DNA of 64,000 nucleotides from Prostheceraeus crozeri (lineage: Eukaryota > Platyhelminthes > Polycladida > Euryleptidae), in assembly GCA_907163375.1 (NCBI GenBank), contig CAJQUW010008947.1:1-64000 (forward strand). The letters run 5' to 3'. Both the position numbers and the translations under genes were made by a program. Positions 1-9,200 of this stretch are shown here, piece after piece. The notes under the pieces were generated by a model that saw nothing but the letters and a program-made list of their open reading frames with translations, made no database searches and was not told the DNA's origin. Positions within the stretch are counted from its first letter, which is position 1, and each line of letters opens with the position of its first letter.

Positions 1-102
1 CGCGGAGCTGGTAAGGTGCGATCTTCAGTCAAAAGGCATTCACGCAAACGTCGTAGAGGCTCTAATCATTCATCAGGCGCTAAAACGACGACGCTGCTAT
101 AA
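1..102 (+). CDS. C-terminal fragment of a basic virion-type protein (cut by window edge)
   Basis: The frame is open from base 1 to a TAA at 100-102, giving 33 residues that are strongly basic around residues 11 to 19 (KRHSRKRRR). It ends 9 bp before the capsid start and lies on the same strand. Short Arg/Lys-rich tails are usual in DNA-binding core proteins and in nuclear-localised virion proteins of Polinton-, adintovirus- and adenovirus-like genomes, so a core or minor capsid role is plausible. Only the tail is visible, so the family cannot be named. Confidence 0.5.
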   Translation, partial: RGAGKVRSSVKRHSRKRRRGSNHSSGAKTTTLL

Positions 103-111
103 CTTCTAATC

Positions 112-1388
112 ATGGAGTGTAAAACTTCCGGTTTTTGTTTGTTCGATCAACAAGCCATACAGACAGATATTCTTAGTTCAAGTATTGTAGATTATCATCC
201 TCGAACAGCTGAGAATGCTGGCCCCATTGAATTTGTTATTCCTGGTGGTAGTGATGACTACATAGATTTGAGTTATGCGATGCTTGATTTGAGGTTTAGA
301 ATTCAGCAAGCAGATGGAACTGCTATTGACGATGCACATAAAGTTGGACTGAACAATTTACCATTGACTACATTACTTCGCGATGTTTCTCTAACGATTG
401 GAGAGCAGCAGGTGAAGGTGGTCAAAGCGATTATCCCTATAAATCATATTTCAATCATGTATCACAGTTTCATCCAGCAGCACAAAAAAGTCATATGGAA
501 GCCATGGGATGGTACAGAGATGAAGCAGGAAAATTTGATGTTGAAACAAACAGTGGCTTTGTAAAGCGATCTGCTATGATTAAAGATAGTAGAGTATGTC
601 AGCTATATGGTCCGCTGAATTTAGACTTCTTTAGACAGTCAAAGTTTTTACTCTGTAATACCAGCATGCGACTCAAGCTGACATTGAATAAGCCTGAATT
701 TGCGCTGAATGCATTTGCTAAAGTTGACAATTTTAGAATTCATGTGGAAGATATTGCACTTTACATTCGTCGAGTAGTACCGAATCCAAGTGTCATTAGA
801 GGGCATGCTGAAGGCCTTAACCGCCAAAATGCCATTTACCCCGTTCAGCATACAAAGCTTCTCACCTTTACAATTCCGAAAGATCAAAAGAGTTTCATGA
901 AAGATGGCCTCTTTCCATCGGAAGCACCGAAGCTCCTCATGGTGGCAATGGTTGAAAATGATGCATTTAATGGTAATATAAAGAAGAATCCTTTCAATTT
1001 TAAACACAATCAGTTAAGTGAAATTGCTTTACGTGTAAATGGTGTGAGTCATCCTGGTCCACCATACAAACCAGATTTTGCTTCGGATCAATTTATGCGC
1101 AGTTATGTTGATTTTATGGATGTCTTTGGCTTTTACAATACGGATGACACCAACGGACTGACTATGAAAGAGTTTAAGAGTGGATATACTATTTATGCAT
1201 TTGATTTGACTGCTGACAGCGATATTAGTGCACCCTATCGTCAAGCGAACGTGCCTCATAATATTCGTTTGGATTTGACGTTCAAAAGAACACTAGCTGA
1301 GACGATCAATGTATTAATTTATGCAGTCTTCGATTCAAATATTGAAATTACAAAGTATCGTGACGTGATTCTTCAGTATAATCGTTAA
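112..1388 (+). pseudogene. Capsid-like protein, F54H12.2-like family, with one frameshift
   Basis: Two overlapping frames (112-564 and 495-1388) together cover one protein of about 425 residues. The N-terminal part has the family pattern 'YHP..A..GPIEFVI.G...YIDLS', followed by a predicted beta-rich body. This resembles proteins annotated in many invertebrate genomes as F54H12.2-like, which belong to Maverick/Polinton-type elements and are thought to be jelly-roll capsid proteins. Family homology leaves frame 1 and resumes in frame 3 near 405-420, so a single-base indel is the likely break; a sequencing error is the alternative. The start ATG at 112 fits the family N terminus. The stop TAA at 1386-1388 overlaps the protease ATG. 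The assignment rests on remembered family patterns, not a search. Confidence 0.75.
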
Positions 1389-1849
1389 TGAGTTGGTTGA
1401 CTGCTGACGATATTAAGACTAAAGTGCAGCGTAATGCAGACGAAGCGACGTTGAAAGCTTTCGATAATGTCTATTCACTCGATACCTTACCACCTGCAGT
1501 AAATCACTATCCCATCTTTATTGCGCTAAACACTCATTCACAGAATTTAGGCGGTGAGCATTGGAAAGCGATCTTTATTGGAGAAGACCGACGTGGTGAA
1601 CTATTTGACTCTCTTGCTCAACCTCCAAATATACCAACACAGCAGTGGTTGAGAAAACATACGCGTCAATATCAGCGAAATGAACGCATACTACAACATC
1701 CACTTTCATCAACGTGTGGTGCTTTTGTACTGTACTTCATCTTAAGACGTTTACATGTATCTCGATTTGCATCTGTTATTCAAAACTTTTCATATAATCC
1801 ATCCTCTAATGAAAAAATGATTTGTAAGTTCTATCATGATTTGAAATAA
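1388..1849 (+). CDS. Adenain-like cysteine protease (virion maturation protease)
   Basis: This 153-residue ORF has the adenovirus-protease layout. His58 lies in GGEHWKAIF, an acidic residue (Asp74) in ELFDSL, Gln103 in ILQHP, and Cys110 in SSTCGAFVLYF. That order (His, acidic, Gln, Cys) and the HW and STCG contexts are the hallmark of the C5/ULP1-like peptidases that process capsid precursors in adenoviruses and Polintons. The frame is intact and all expected catalytic residues are present. It follows the capsid gene with a 1-base overlap (TAATG), which suggests coupled translation or a shared transcript. The poly(A) signal overlaps its own stop codon. Confidence 0.85.
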   Translation: MSWLTADDIKTKVQRNADEATLKAFDNVYSLDTLPPAVNHYPIFIALNTHSQNLGGEHWKAIFIGEDRRGELFDSLAQPPNIPTQQWLRKHTRQYQRNERILQHPLSSTCGAFVLYFILRRLHVSRFASVIQNFSYNPSSNEKMICKFYHDLK

Positions 1850-1880
1850 AAACATCATGTTGGAAAAATTGTTTTTTATT
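1845..1880. terminator. Paired poly(A) signals of convergent genes
   Basis: AATAAA at 1845-1850 on the plus strand contains the protease stop codon (1847-1849). AATAAA on the minus strand at 1880-1875 contains the TBP-like stop codon (1878-1876). The two convergent transcripts therefore end within about 30 bp of each other, each with its stop codon inside the canonical signal. No downstream cleavage element was verified. Confidence 0.6.
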
Positions 1881-2421
1881 TTACAATCCGCTGGGTACGT
1901 ACATACTCAATGAGATAGTCTAGGATCATATTTGCTTGTTCATGAGATTTTAGTCCAGTAATGATCACTTTACTATTATGAAAGATTGCCACATGCACAG
2001 GTAACCAACAACTAATGAGAGCTGCAGGAAAAAGTTCGGGTTCATAACACAAATTGTAACTGCTGGTACGAATCTTCAAAAATGATAGACTGTCACTCAA
2101 TTGAGTAGAGATCACCATATTGTCCACAGTCAGATTCGACATCACACACCTCTCCCTCTTCCATATCCGACGTAGTAGTCTTTGTAGCTCTAAGCGCATT
2201 GACTGCGCCGATGAATGAGAAAGGGCGCCGAGAATCTGTACAGTCCCATTTGGGAAGAGTTGAAGATTCCGTGAATTGTTCATCTTCACCACTAACATTT
2301 GAGGACGGCCCGGGTAATACTTGCTGTTTGGAAGGTGTTGGTGTAATGTTGTGAGATCGATTTTGGTGTAGAGTCTGAAGCGACGGAGAATGTTGACGAT
2401 GGTGTAGTGATGGCGCTTCAT
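1876..2421 (-). CDS. TATA-binding-protein-like protein (two-repeat TBP core)
   Basis: From the ATG at 2421 this encodes 181 residues and consists almost entirely of a TBP core. Repeat 1 spans about residues 8-84 (IVNI, IDLTTL, LQLFPNGTVQILGA) and repeat 2 about residues 95-176 (NMVIST, YEPELFPA, HVAIFHNSKVIITG). YEPELFP and the repeated 'F...G.V.ITG' strand are signature features of eukaryotic and archaeal TBP. Of the four phenylalanines that kink TATA DNA, three appear retained (Phe56, Phe131, Phe147) and the first is replaced (Pro40/Gln41). There is no long N-terminal domain. The ORF is open upstream to 2565, but TBP similarity starts at this ATG, which has A at -3. It is the last gene of a minus-strand cluster and converges on the protease gene. 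It is too diverged to be a recent host copy and has no intron. Likely role: promoter recognition for the element's own genes (inference). Confidence 0.85.
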   Translation of the reverse strand: MKRHHYTIVNILRRFRLYTKIDLTTLHQHLPNSKYYPGRPQMLVVKMNNSRNLQLFPNGTVQILGALSHSSAQSMRLELQRLLRRIWKRERCVMSNLTVDNMVISTQLSDSLSFLKIRTSSYNLCYEPELFPAALISCWLPVHVAIFHNSKVIITGLKSHEQANMILDYLIEYVRTQRIVK

Positions 2422-2743
2422 GATGAAAGAATGAGTAAATTGAGCGATGTACCTTCCTTTTATACTTTTCCCAACTACCTTGATGAAATGTGAAGTTAGT
2501 ATGAAGTTGGGAATGATAGAGTTGAATTCGCCGATTGTTGACGCGCAGCCAGATGCGATTTCCAATACGTGAATGTCTTTTTATATAGAAGTATTTCAAG
2601 TCCTTCATGATATGATGTAGAGATTGAAAATGACGATAAGATAAAGCAAACTCTCTTCTCACATTTCCAGTTGAATCTTTGAAATAGACGTTTCGATCAT
2701 GATCCGTTTCAATATGTTGTAGGGAATCTAATTTCCAACTCAT
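2093..2743 (-). CDS. PC4-like protein B, with a C-terminal tail overlapping the TBP-like gene
   Basis: The ORF has 216 codons from ATG 2743. Residues 1 to about 108 are clearly paralogous to the upstream neighbour at 2766-3122: same opening (LDSLQ.I), shared 'NV.FK.S.G..RR/SRG..L..R.F..L..IM.DL.YF', and a closing W.KY.R..HRSI. The strand-strand-helix layout with 'L....F..L..I..D' resembles the ssDNA-binding coactivator PC4/p15, but this is a weak, pattern-level match. Beyond about residue 108 the ORF leaves the shared region and continues for about 106 codons in a different frame over the TBP-like gene (2421-2093). That tail is acidic and low-complexity, and may be an overprinted extension or a lost stop codon. 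The 23-bp gap to the upstream gene suggests co-transcription. Confidence 0.6.
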   Translation of the reverse strand: MSWKLDSLQHIETDHDRNVYFKDSTGNVRREFALSYRHFQSLHHIMKDLKYFYIKRHSRIGNRIWLRVNNRRIQLYHSQLHTNFTFHQGSWEKYKRKVHRSIYSFFHHEAPSLHHRQHSPSLQTLHQNRSHNITPTPSKQQVLPGPSSNVSGEDEQFTESSTLPKWDCTDSRRPFSFIGAVNALRATKTTTSDMEEGEVCDVESDCGQYGDLYSIE

Positions 2744-2765
2744 GATGTGTGGTAGTCATGTCTGA

Positions 2766-3122
2766 TTAAGATTTGCATAGTAGGGCGATGAACTCACGAC
2801 GAATAAATGTCATGATGGAGCGATGTATATATCTTCTATACTTCTCCCAATTGTATTTGCGAAATGAGAAACAGTTTGCGGAATGAGAATGGTAGATTTG
2901 AATTTCATTTCTGTAATGTTGAAGCCAAACTTGATCACCCAAGGAGATGAATCTTAATGTTTCAAAATATTCCAAATCCCTCATGATATCATTGAGGTTG
3001 ACAAATTGTCGCCATGTTAATGTAATTCCTCTTGATGTATGACCATGAGAATTTTTGAAATGTACGTTTCCATTACGATCAACTCTGATATATTGTAGAG
3101 AGTCCAAAATCCAAGTCTTCAT
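2766..3122 (-). CDS. PC4-like protein A
   Basis: This encodes 118 residues from ATG 3122; an in-frame TTG at 3134 is less likely as a start. It opens with WILDSLQYIRVD, then a beta-hairpin-like NGNVHFKN, then RGITLTWRQFVNLNDIMRDL, which fits the pattern at the core of PC4-type transcription coactivators. A second strand-strand-helix unit (QIYHSH, then NWEKYRRYIHRSI) follows, so the protein may hold two half-domains as an internal pseudo-dimer. It is the first gene of the minus-strand trio A-B-TBP. Its start codon is 35 bp from that of the divergent structural gene. Being a real gene is well supported by the paralogue at 2093-2743; the PC4 label is tentative. Confidence 0.6.
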   Translation of the reverse strand: MKTWILDSLQYIRVDRNGNVHFKNSHGHTSRGITLTWRQFVNLNDIMRDLEYFETLRFISLGDQVWLQHYRNEIQIYHSHSANCFSFRKYNWEKYRRYIHRSIMTFIRREFIALLCKS

Positions 3123-3157
3123 GATGTTATGCAAAGTTGCAGATTAGCAATATAAAA
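3123..3157. promoter_or_regulatory. 35-bp divergent intergenic promoter region
   Basis: Only 35 bp separate the minus-strand start at 3122 from the plus-strand start at 3158. The segment ends in ATATAAAA directly before the plus ATG, too close for an ordinary TATA box with a separate leader. True control elements for one or both genes must lie inside the opposite coding region or in a very short leader. Confidence 0.4.
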
Positions 3158-4555
3158 ATGTCGTTTTATCATATTTTGCTTAGCAATGCGGCTACAAAGA
3201 GATTTACTAGTAATCGAGCCGCACTCTTTTCTACTCCCATTGATCATGCACAACAGCTAAATGGAAATTGGGAAGTGGGTGTCACTCAACTTGTTTATAG
3301 CAACTGTGTCTATACTTTTGATCATGAGGTGATGACTATTAATATGAGGCGTACAGCTGCTTACCAATGTGAAAAGGGCTGCCGAGTATACATTCCACAG
3401 TGGCCAAAGAAAGATCTCTTATCATGTAAAAAGTTTATATATGATTTCTTGAATAAAGCGAGTAAACATATTGTCCAATTTAGTCCACACAATGATGATT
3501 ATAATTATGTACATCATGTAGTTGAGAAAGATTGGATTGTTGGTTTAAGTCCAAGTTTAAGAAATGATTTAGGTTACCTCGCTAGCGCCTTAACAAGCTA
3601 TGATAATTTTAACGTTAATTACCACATAAGTGGTCATAAACAGTTAATATATCGAGAGGAAGCTTATTATGTAGATCTTATTCCAAGAAATGAGAAGACG
3701 TTGGTGAAGAAGATTGTGATTAAGCCAAGAAAGACAAACATGACTCCTGAAACATTATTGAAGAAATTTAATTATCTCCTTCGAGTTGATGGTAAACAAG
3801 TGGCAACATTGACTTATATCAAATCATCTAATCATATTGCAATAAGCAAATTAAATGATGATGATCTAGTATTAGTTTGTTCAAAAGATTTTCATCAGTT
3901 CTTACGACATCGTTCTGCAGCTGTTCATGGAAAATCTGATATGCAACATTTACCATGTGAAAGGCCAAATCAATTTGATACAGAATGGACCGTATCTTTA
4001 TACAGAAAGTGTGTAGAGCCTTTAGGTGGTATCTTACATGAAACAAGAGTGTTGATGCCTCGCATTATTACTTCGGTTAAATTGGTTGTAGATTATTTAA
4101 ATGAAGTGATTAATGAGCAACATATTTCATTTTCTGAAAAAGAAGGTGTTTTGTCTCTCACTATAAGTGGAAAAGGTATTGAACTAATTATGGATAAAAC
4201 TCTAATGGACATTTTGGGTTTTGATCAAAATATCTTTAAAAGTGGTACTGTAACCAAAGCTAGCGCAGACATGTCGCTATCGTGTCGTATTAACTATTTT
4301 CAGATATATTCCAATATTGGTGAAGATGTACGTGTGGGAGATGTTGAAGCTCCATTGCTAGCAATGATACCATACCAGCCAAAAAGCTGCAGTATTTTAT
4401 CTGAGCATACTTTCAAGAAAGTGCATTATACAAAGCTGAAATCAAACTACATCCCACAAATTGATATTGCCATTTATGACGATGCTGGTGCGTTGATCCC
4501 TTTTCATAAAGATGCTGTGACAAGTAACACACTCCATTTCCGAATGAAGAGTTAA
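3158..4555 (+). CDS. Virus-element structural protein, 'GxWEVGV' family, paralogue 1
   Basis: 465 residues from ATG 3158, preferred over an in-frame TTG at 3137 because family similarity begins at MSFYHILLSN. The N-terminal motif is a short Ser-Asn strand, then about 30 residues later LNGNWEVGVTQLVY. A C-terminal unit contains LMPR, HISFSEKEG and ILGFDQN. The same layout recurs in the next gene. I recognise the type from uncharacterised invertebrate proteins that accompany F54H12.2-like capsid and type B polymerase genes in Maverick-like elements. A penton, minor-capsid or spike role is likely but unproven. No membrane span or signal peptide is obvious. The frame is intact. The next gene starts 40 bp downstream with no poly(A) signal between, so a shared transcript is possible. 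Confidence 0.7.
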   Translation: MSFYHILLSNAATKRFTSNRAALFSTPIDHAQQLNGNWEVGVTQLVYSNCVYTFDHEVMTINMRRTAAYQCEKGCRVYIPQWPKKDLLSCKKFIYDFLNKASKHIVQFSPHNDDYNYVHHVVEKDWIVGLSPSLRNDLGYLASALTSYDNFNVNYHISGHKQLIYREEAYYVDLIPRNEKTLVKKIVIKPRKTNMTPETLLKKFNYLLRVDGKQVATLTYIKSSNHIAISKLNDDDLVLVCSKDFHQFLRHRSAAVHGKSDMQHLPCERPNQFDTEWTVSLYRKCVEPLGGILHETRVLMPRIITSVKLVVDYLNEVINEQHISFSEKEGVLSLTISGKGIELIMDKTLMDILGFDQNIFKSGTVTKASADMSLSCRINYFQIYSNIGEDVRVGDVEAPLLAMIPYQPKSCSILSEHTFKKVHYTKLKSNYIPQIDIAIYDDAGALIPFHKDAVTSNTLHFRMKS

Positions 4556-4595
4556 TGCAAACGTATGCTAATATATTTTTTCCAATGTGAATAAT

Positions 4596-6116
4596 ATGGA
4601 AAGTGAAAATAAGGACTCGTTTCTAATCTACTTGCCCAGTAATGCTTCTATGAATAAATTTCCCAAAAATAAACCATCAGACTATCGAGTAGAATTAAAT
4701 CGCCCACTGCATTTAGAAGGTGAATGGGAGGTTGGCGTTTCTAGTATTTGCTATGATAGCAATATTCAGAATGTGAATGATTTGGAAGAAATGATATTGA
4801 CTCCTCGCACCCATGATGGAATAACGACGAATAATGCATTTCAGTTCCCATACAATTTAACATCAGATGGAAAGTGGAACTATGAATGGATTCAGATAAA
4901 ATAAGATTCTTATGAACCATTTGGGAATGAGAAAATTATTAAGGCATTCAACAGTGGTAATACTTCCATCATGAAGAATAAAAATCAGAAAGCTTATGAG
5001 TTTACTATCTATCGTTGGAGTGGGAGACAGTTCCTCCGCTTTCATTCTTTTACTAAAGGTCTTACGCTGAGGTTGGATAGTGAATTCTATCCACATCTTG
5101 GTTTTGGTCATGGACTACATCTAACGTCAATTGCTACTGCAAATGTTAAAAAAGTTTATTCAAATCGAATCAACAAATTTCATTATAGATTTAAAATATT
5201 TGATGAAGATGTTGTAGAATGCGAAGAACGCATCATTTTGAAAAAGCGTGGTGTTCAACCTTTATCACTTATTGAGTTAGTAAAACGATGGAATGAGACT
5301 GTGGGTAAGAAGTATGGAGAGAAAATTATGGCGGACAAAAATAAGTTGGTTATTCAGAAATATAATGACAAACTTACAGTTTATTTCTCTCCAACCTTGC
5401 GTCATTTTGTAAGACATTATACACCTATTATTGGAAGCGGTGTGGTGTATGCTTCTCATGAATATCACACTAAAGCTGATTCAGTTAATGATGAATGGTG
5501 GGTGGACATCTATGGTGATCGCATCAAGAAAATTTATCAGTCTTATGAAGAATCTAAAGTTGCTATCAATATAATGCCGCGTCAATATCATACAGTTGAA
5601 AGCTTCATTCATGTAGTAAATCCTTATATACAACAGAAGTTGAAGCATGTGATGAAAAGTAAATATGATGTAAAGACACACCACATTTCGTTTTCAATTG
5701 AAAATCAACGCGTTGTTCTGAGACTGGGTGATGACATTCAATGTCAATTGAGTAAAAATTTGAAAAAACTCTTTGGTTTTTCAATGCTACAAACTGTGTT
5801 TGCTGCTGCGCATACGATTGGTATAGAAACACCAATGACACTTGATAAACATGAACAGCACCTTTACATTCAAAGTGATTTGATTCTACCTATTTCTGTT
5901 GGTGAGAAAAAAGAATACATTTTTTGCGATTTCATTCATGATAAAGACGCTTCATATGGAATAGTCGAGAAGATGTTTGAATCTATTTTCTATCATCCCG
6001 TCATCAAACAAACTATACCCTCTATTGCTATCAAAATTACCAATGGTTTACAAGAGTGCATCCATGTGAAAGATACTAAATCCCTCGTAACTTTAGTGTT
6101 TCGGAAAACAAAGTGA
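4596..6116 (+). pseudogene. Virus-element structural protein, 'GxWEVGV' family, paralogue 2, with one in-frame stop
   Basis: The reading frame runs from ATG 4596 to the stop at 6116 (about 506 codons) but is interrupted by a TAA at 4902-4904. The frame does not change at the break: translation resumes in the same frame and is open to 6116. The N-terminal part has YLPSNASM and LEGEWEVGVSSI; the C-terminal part has IMPRQYHT, HISFSIENQ and KLFGF, matching paralogue 1 in order. A single substitution creating TAA is the simplest explanation; readthrough or a sequencing error cannot be excluded. An upstream in-frame GTG at 4587 is not needed. Same strand as paralogue 1, so it is probably a tandem duplicate. 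Confidence 0.7.
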
Positions 6117-6131
6117 AGTCATTGTGATATG

Positions 6132-6145
6132 TTTATTGAAATAAA
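6132..6145. terminator. Opposed poly(A) signals between paralogue 2 and polymerase
   Basis: AATAAA at 6140-6145 (plus) lies 24 bp after the stop at 6116. A minus-strand AATAAA at 6137-6132 lies about 160 nt past the polymerase stop at 6296. This repeats the convergent arrangement seen at 1845-1880. Confidence 0.5.
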
Positions 6146-6295
6146 AATATGTATATGAAAAAGTCTTTTCACAGATATAGGGGGAATGGGCTGACTGTAG
6201 GCATATATTCACAAAGAAGAAACGATCTCATGCGATACATAAAACAACCATGTATATCTACAAAAAGCAACATCAAAATACTGAGTTAAAGTTGA

Positions 6296-9200
6296 TTATG
6301 TCAATACATCTCCTGAATGTGGTAGCGTGAGTTTTATTCTTTTGGGTGGAGGTATGTTTGTGTCAGGATGTCCATGTGGAAGAGATGTGTTATGTCCTAT
6401 CCAACACCTCTTATCCTTCCATGCTGAAAGTGCTCGTTTCTTAAATGTGTACGTTTTCACAGTATGAACTTGAGATTTTAAGATTGTCATATTGACAAAC
6501 GTTATAGTTTTATTTTTATAGGCCTTCTTATAGGACCGATGTTTCATTTTATGAACAATGGATTTTGATATACCTTTAGCACGCTTAATACTATCTGCAC
6601 ATTCTTTTAGTTTCATGGAATACATTTTAGGACGGAGGAGAATCATTTCATCTATTTCCTTTCCTGCTGTTTCATCCTTAAAACAACCAAGTTTGGCTTT
6701 ATTCTGTATGGAATAGAGTGGATGAGTGGGATTGTAGTTAGATGTGTCGAAATATTTTTCTAATGACTTGCCTACTTCATTAAAATTTAAATCTTTTTGA
6801 GTGGTAATTCCTAAAAAGAAACTATCTGTATCACCACCCAGCAAGCGAACCTCTTTTACGAGAGGGCATGGTTTTAATATTTTGTAGAAGAGTTGATACA
6901 TTTCAAGCTTGGAATAATCTAAAACGGCTTGCCCAATATAGATGGGTTTGCACAACTCAACTTCTGATTTAATCATTTTAACACCTACAAGATCCTCATC
7001 GATGATGTCTCTATCAATGAAAAGAGGTGATGAGGTCAATTTGTGATATTTTTGTTCATCAACGACTAGTTTGTAATTCATACGTTTTCTAACATCCTCC
7101 ATGGTCTTTCCGAATAGACTGTTATTCTTATATTTATAAAAATCCTTTTCAAAATTATTTTGGGCGAGTGCACGTTTTTGACTGTTACTATCTATGTAGG
7201 GTTTGAGGAAGGCTTTCTGTCTAAATTTGATAATGCGGTGAACTGACTTTAGAAGCATGCCCATTTCTAAATAGAATTTTAATATGCAGAAGTGTACGAG
7301 ATAATTTTTCTTATCATATTGGGTGAGTAAAAGTTTGCGGCATGGTTTGTACCTTGGCTGTCCACACTCTGTTAAGTTATTATGAAATTGTGACATGAAT
7401 GGTGAAAACATATCTTCAGTCACTTCGCCAGATTCAGGTGCAAGTGGGAAATCAGCAGTTTTATTTTTAATACTATTTGGATAAATCAAATCCACTTCAA
7501 AATAATATCCCCAATCACCTTCATCTGGAATATTCAGTATGTTTGAAGGGTTGGAGTAATACTCAAGCTCATTTTGATTTAACCAACTAAACTCGGAATG
7601 AGGTAGTGGTTTAGACAGTGAACTGCCATATAAATTATTTTGGTCATAGTACTTTAGGTGGATATGATCATCACCTACTGTTTCAGATTTTATATGATGT
7701 TTATTTACAAATGTGAGACCACCGCGTATTCCGCGCTCAAATATATTATACATCTCCGGGTCTTGTAAGAGATGAATGGTCTCACCAGTCATTTTAAAGG
7801 CTGATTTAAAGGACATAGCTGGTAGACTGACAAAGTGGACAGGATCTAATTTGTCTTCTTCTAATGCCACTCGTCGAAACTCCTGAAAGACATCAGCCAG
7901 CAAAATGACATCTAATTCTAAGTAAGCGATCATATAATCGCCAAACGTTTTACAATTAAATTTTAACCATGCCTCTTGAGCATGTTCATAGTCCTCTACT
8001 GGACAATCTTCACCCGTCAAATCGTTTTTGAATTTGTCAATGGAAGGAAGGGTTGTTTCATTTAGTTTAGACATTGAGCTAAAATACGCATAAGGAAAGA
8101 CTCCTTTGCGAGTGATTATTTCATCCGTTAAGTTTGGATAGTGTTTCTTCAAAGTTTGACTATGAGGAAGAAACTTGAGATTACGAACGAGAGAAGCTAG
8201 TGACGCTGACATGAATTGAAATGAATCTAAAAATTTTATTTCGAAGAAGACTGTCTTATTTTCTTTAGTTTTATCTACTGGTACTTTTGCTGTCATTGCC
8301 ATGAATTTTTCTCTCGTTTGTGCTATTACATTAAACTGCCACGATTTCATCTGGCTCAACCCTCCTTTTATGAGCATATGACTGTCATAGCCCTTAAAGT
8401 TATGGAAAATGACGGGTAGTACACGACGTCTCAACCTAAGTGAAAAGTTACATTTGGAGCAGAGTGCGTTTCTAAATTTACCAGTGATGTGATCATGATC
8501 ACGCACTTTCTTAATTTTATCATCATCAAACGTTTTATGACATTTAGGACAGGATGTGCAACTTTCAAATTTCTGTTTGTCTTCATCTGACATATGTAGT
8601 GACTTACGCTGCAATTGGGAATCATATGATTGTTGAAATTCAGCAGCTTTATCGAGAAATTCTAGAAATTTTGAAATACAATCTTCACCTTGCCAAGTAT
8701 GCATTTTGTTTTGTCTATTCCTAAAGTGGTCATGCCATACTTCATAGCAGGATATGGCTGCTGGCTTGTGGATGATATCGTCAATGTAGCATTCTATGTC
8801 TGCGTAAATGACACGCAGGGGACTTAATTCGTCACCATTATCCCTATGTGAAAATATTTTATCTTTGGGCATGCGTTCTATTTGTAATTTACCTCGCTTG
8901 CACCATTCATAGTGAGTTTCAAATTTATCTTTACTCCAAAAGGAGCGGATGCAGCGGTCGCATACAAAATGTTCACCTCTTTTAGAGTGCCCCAAGTGAG
9001 TGTACAAGCGAGAGATTTTGGGAATACCACAGTAGTGCCATTCCTCGCTATCATCTTGTTTTACTAATAAGAGGTTGACTACACGTTCATAACAAGTTGA
9101 ACGTGAATTATAGCGGGCACCCTTCAACCCCTTCTCCCACACGTGAACGACAATTTTAATCTGATTATGTTTTTCGAACGTTTCTACATCTTTGATTTTC

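Noticed and set aside
405-500. Intron in the capsid gene instead of a frameshift
   Set aside because: Family-like residues are continuous on both sides of the switch point with no room for an intron.
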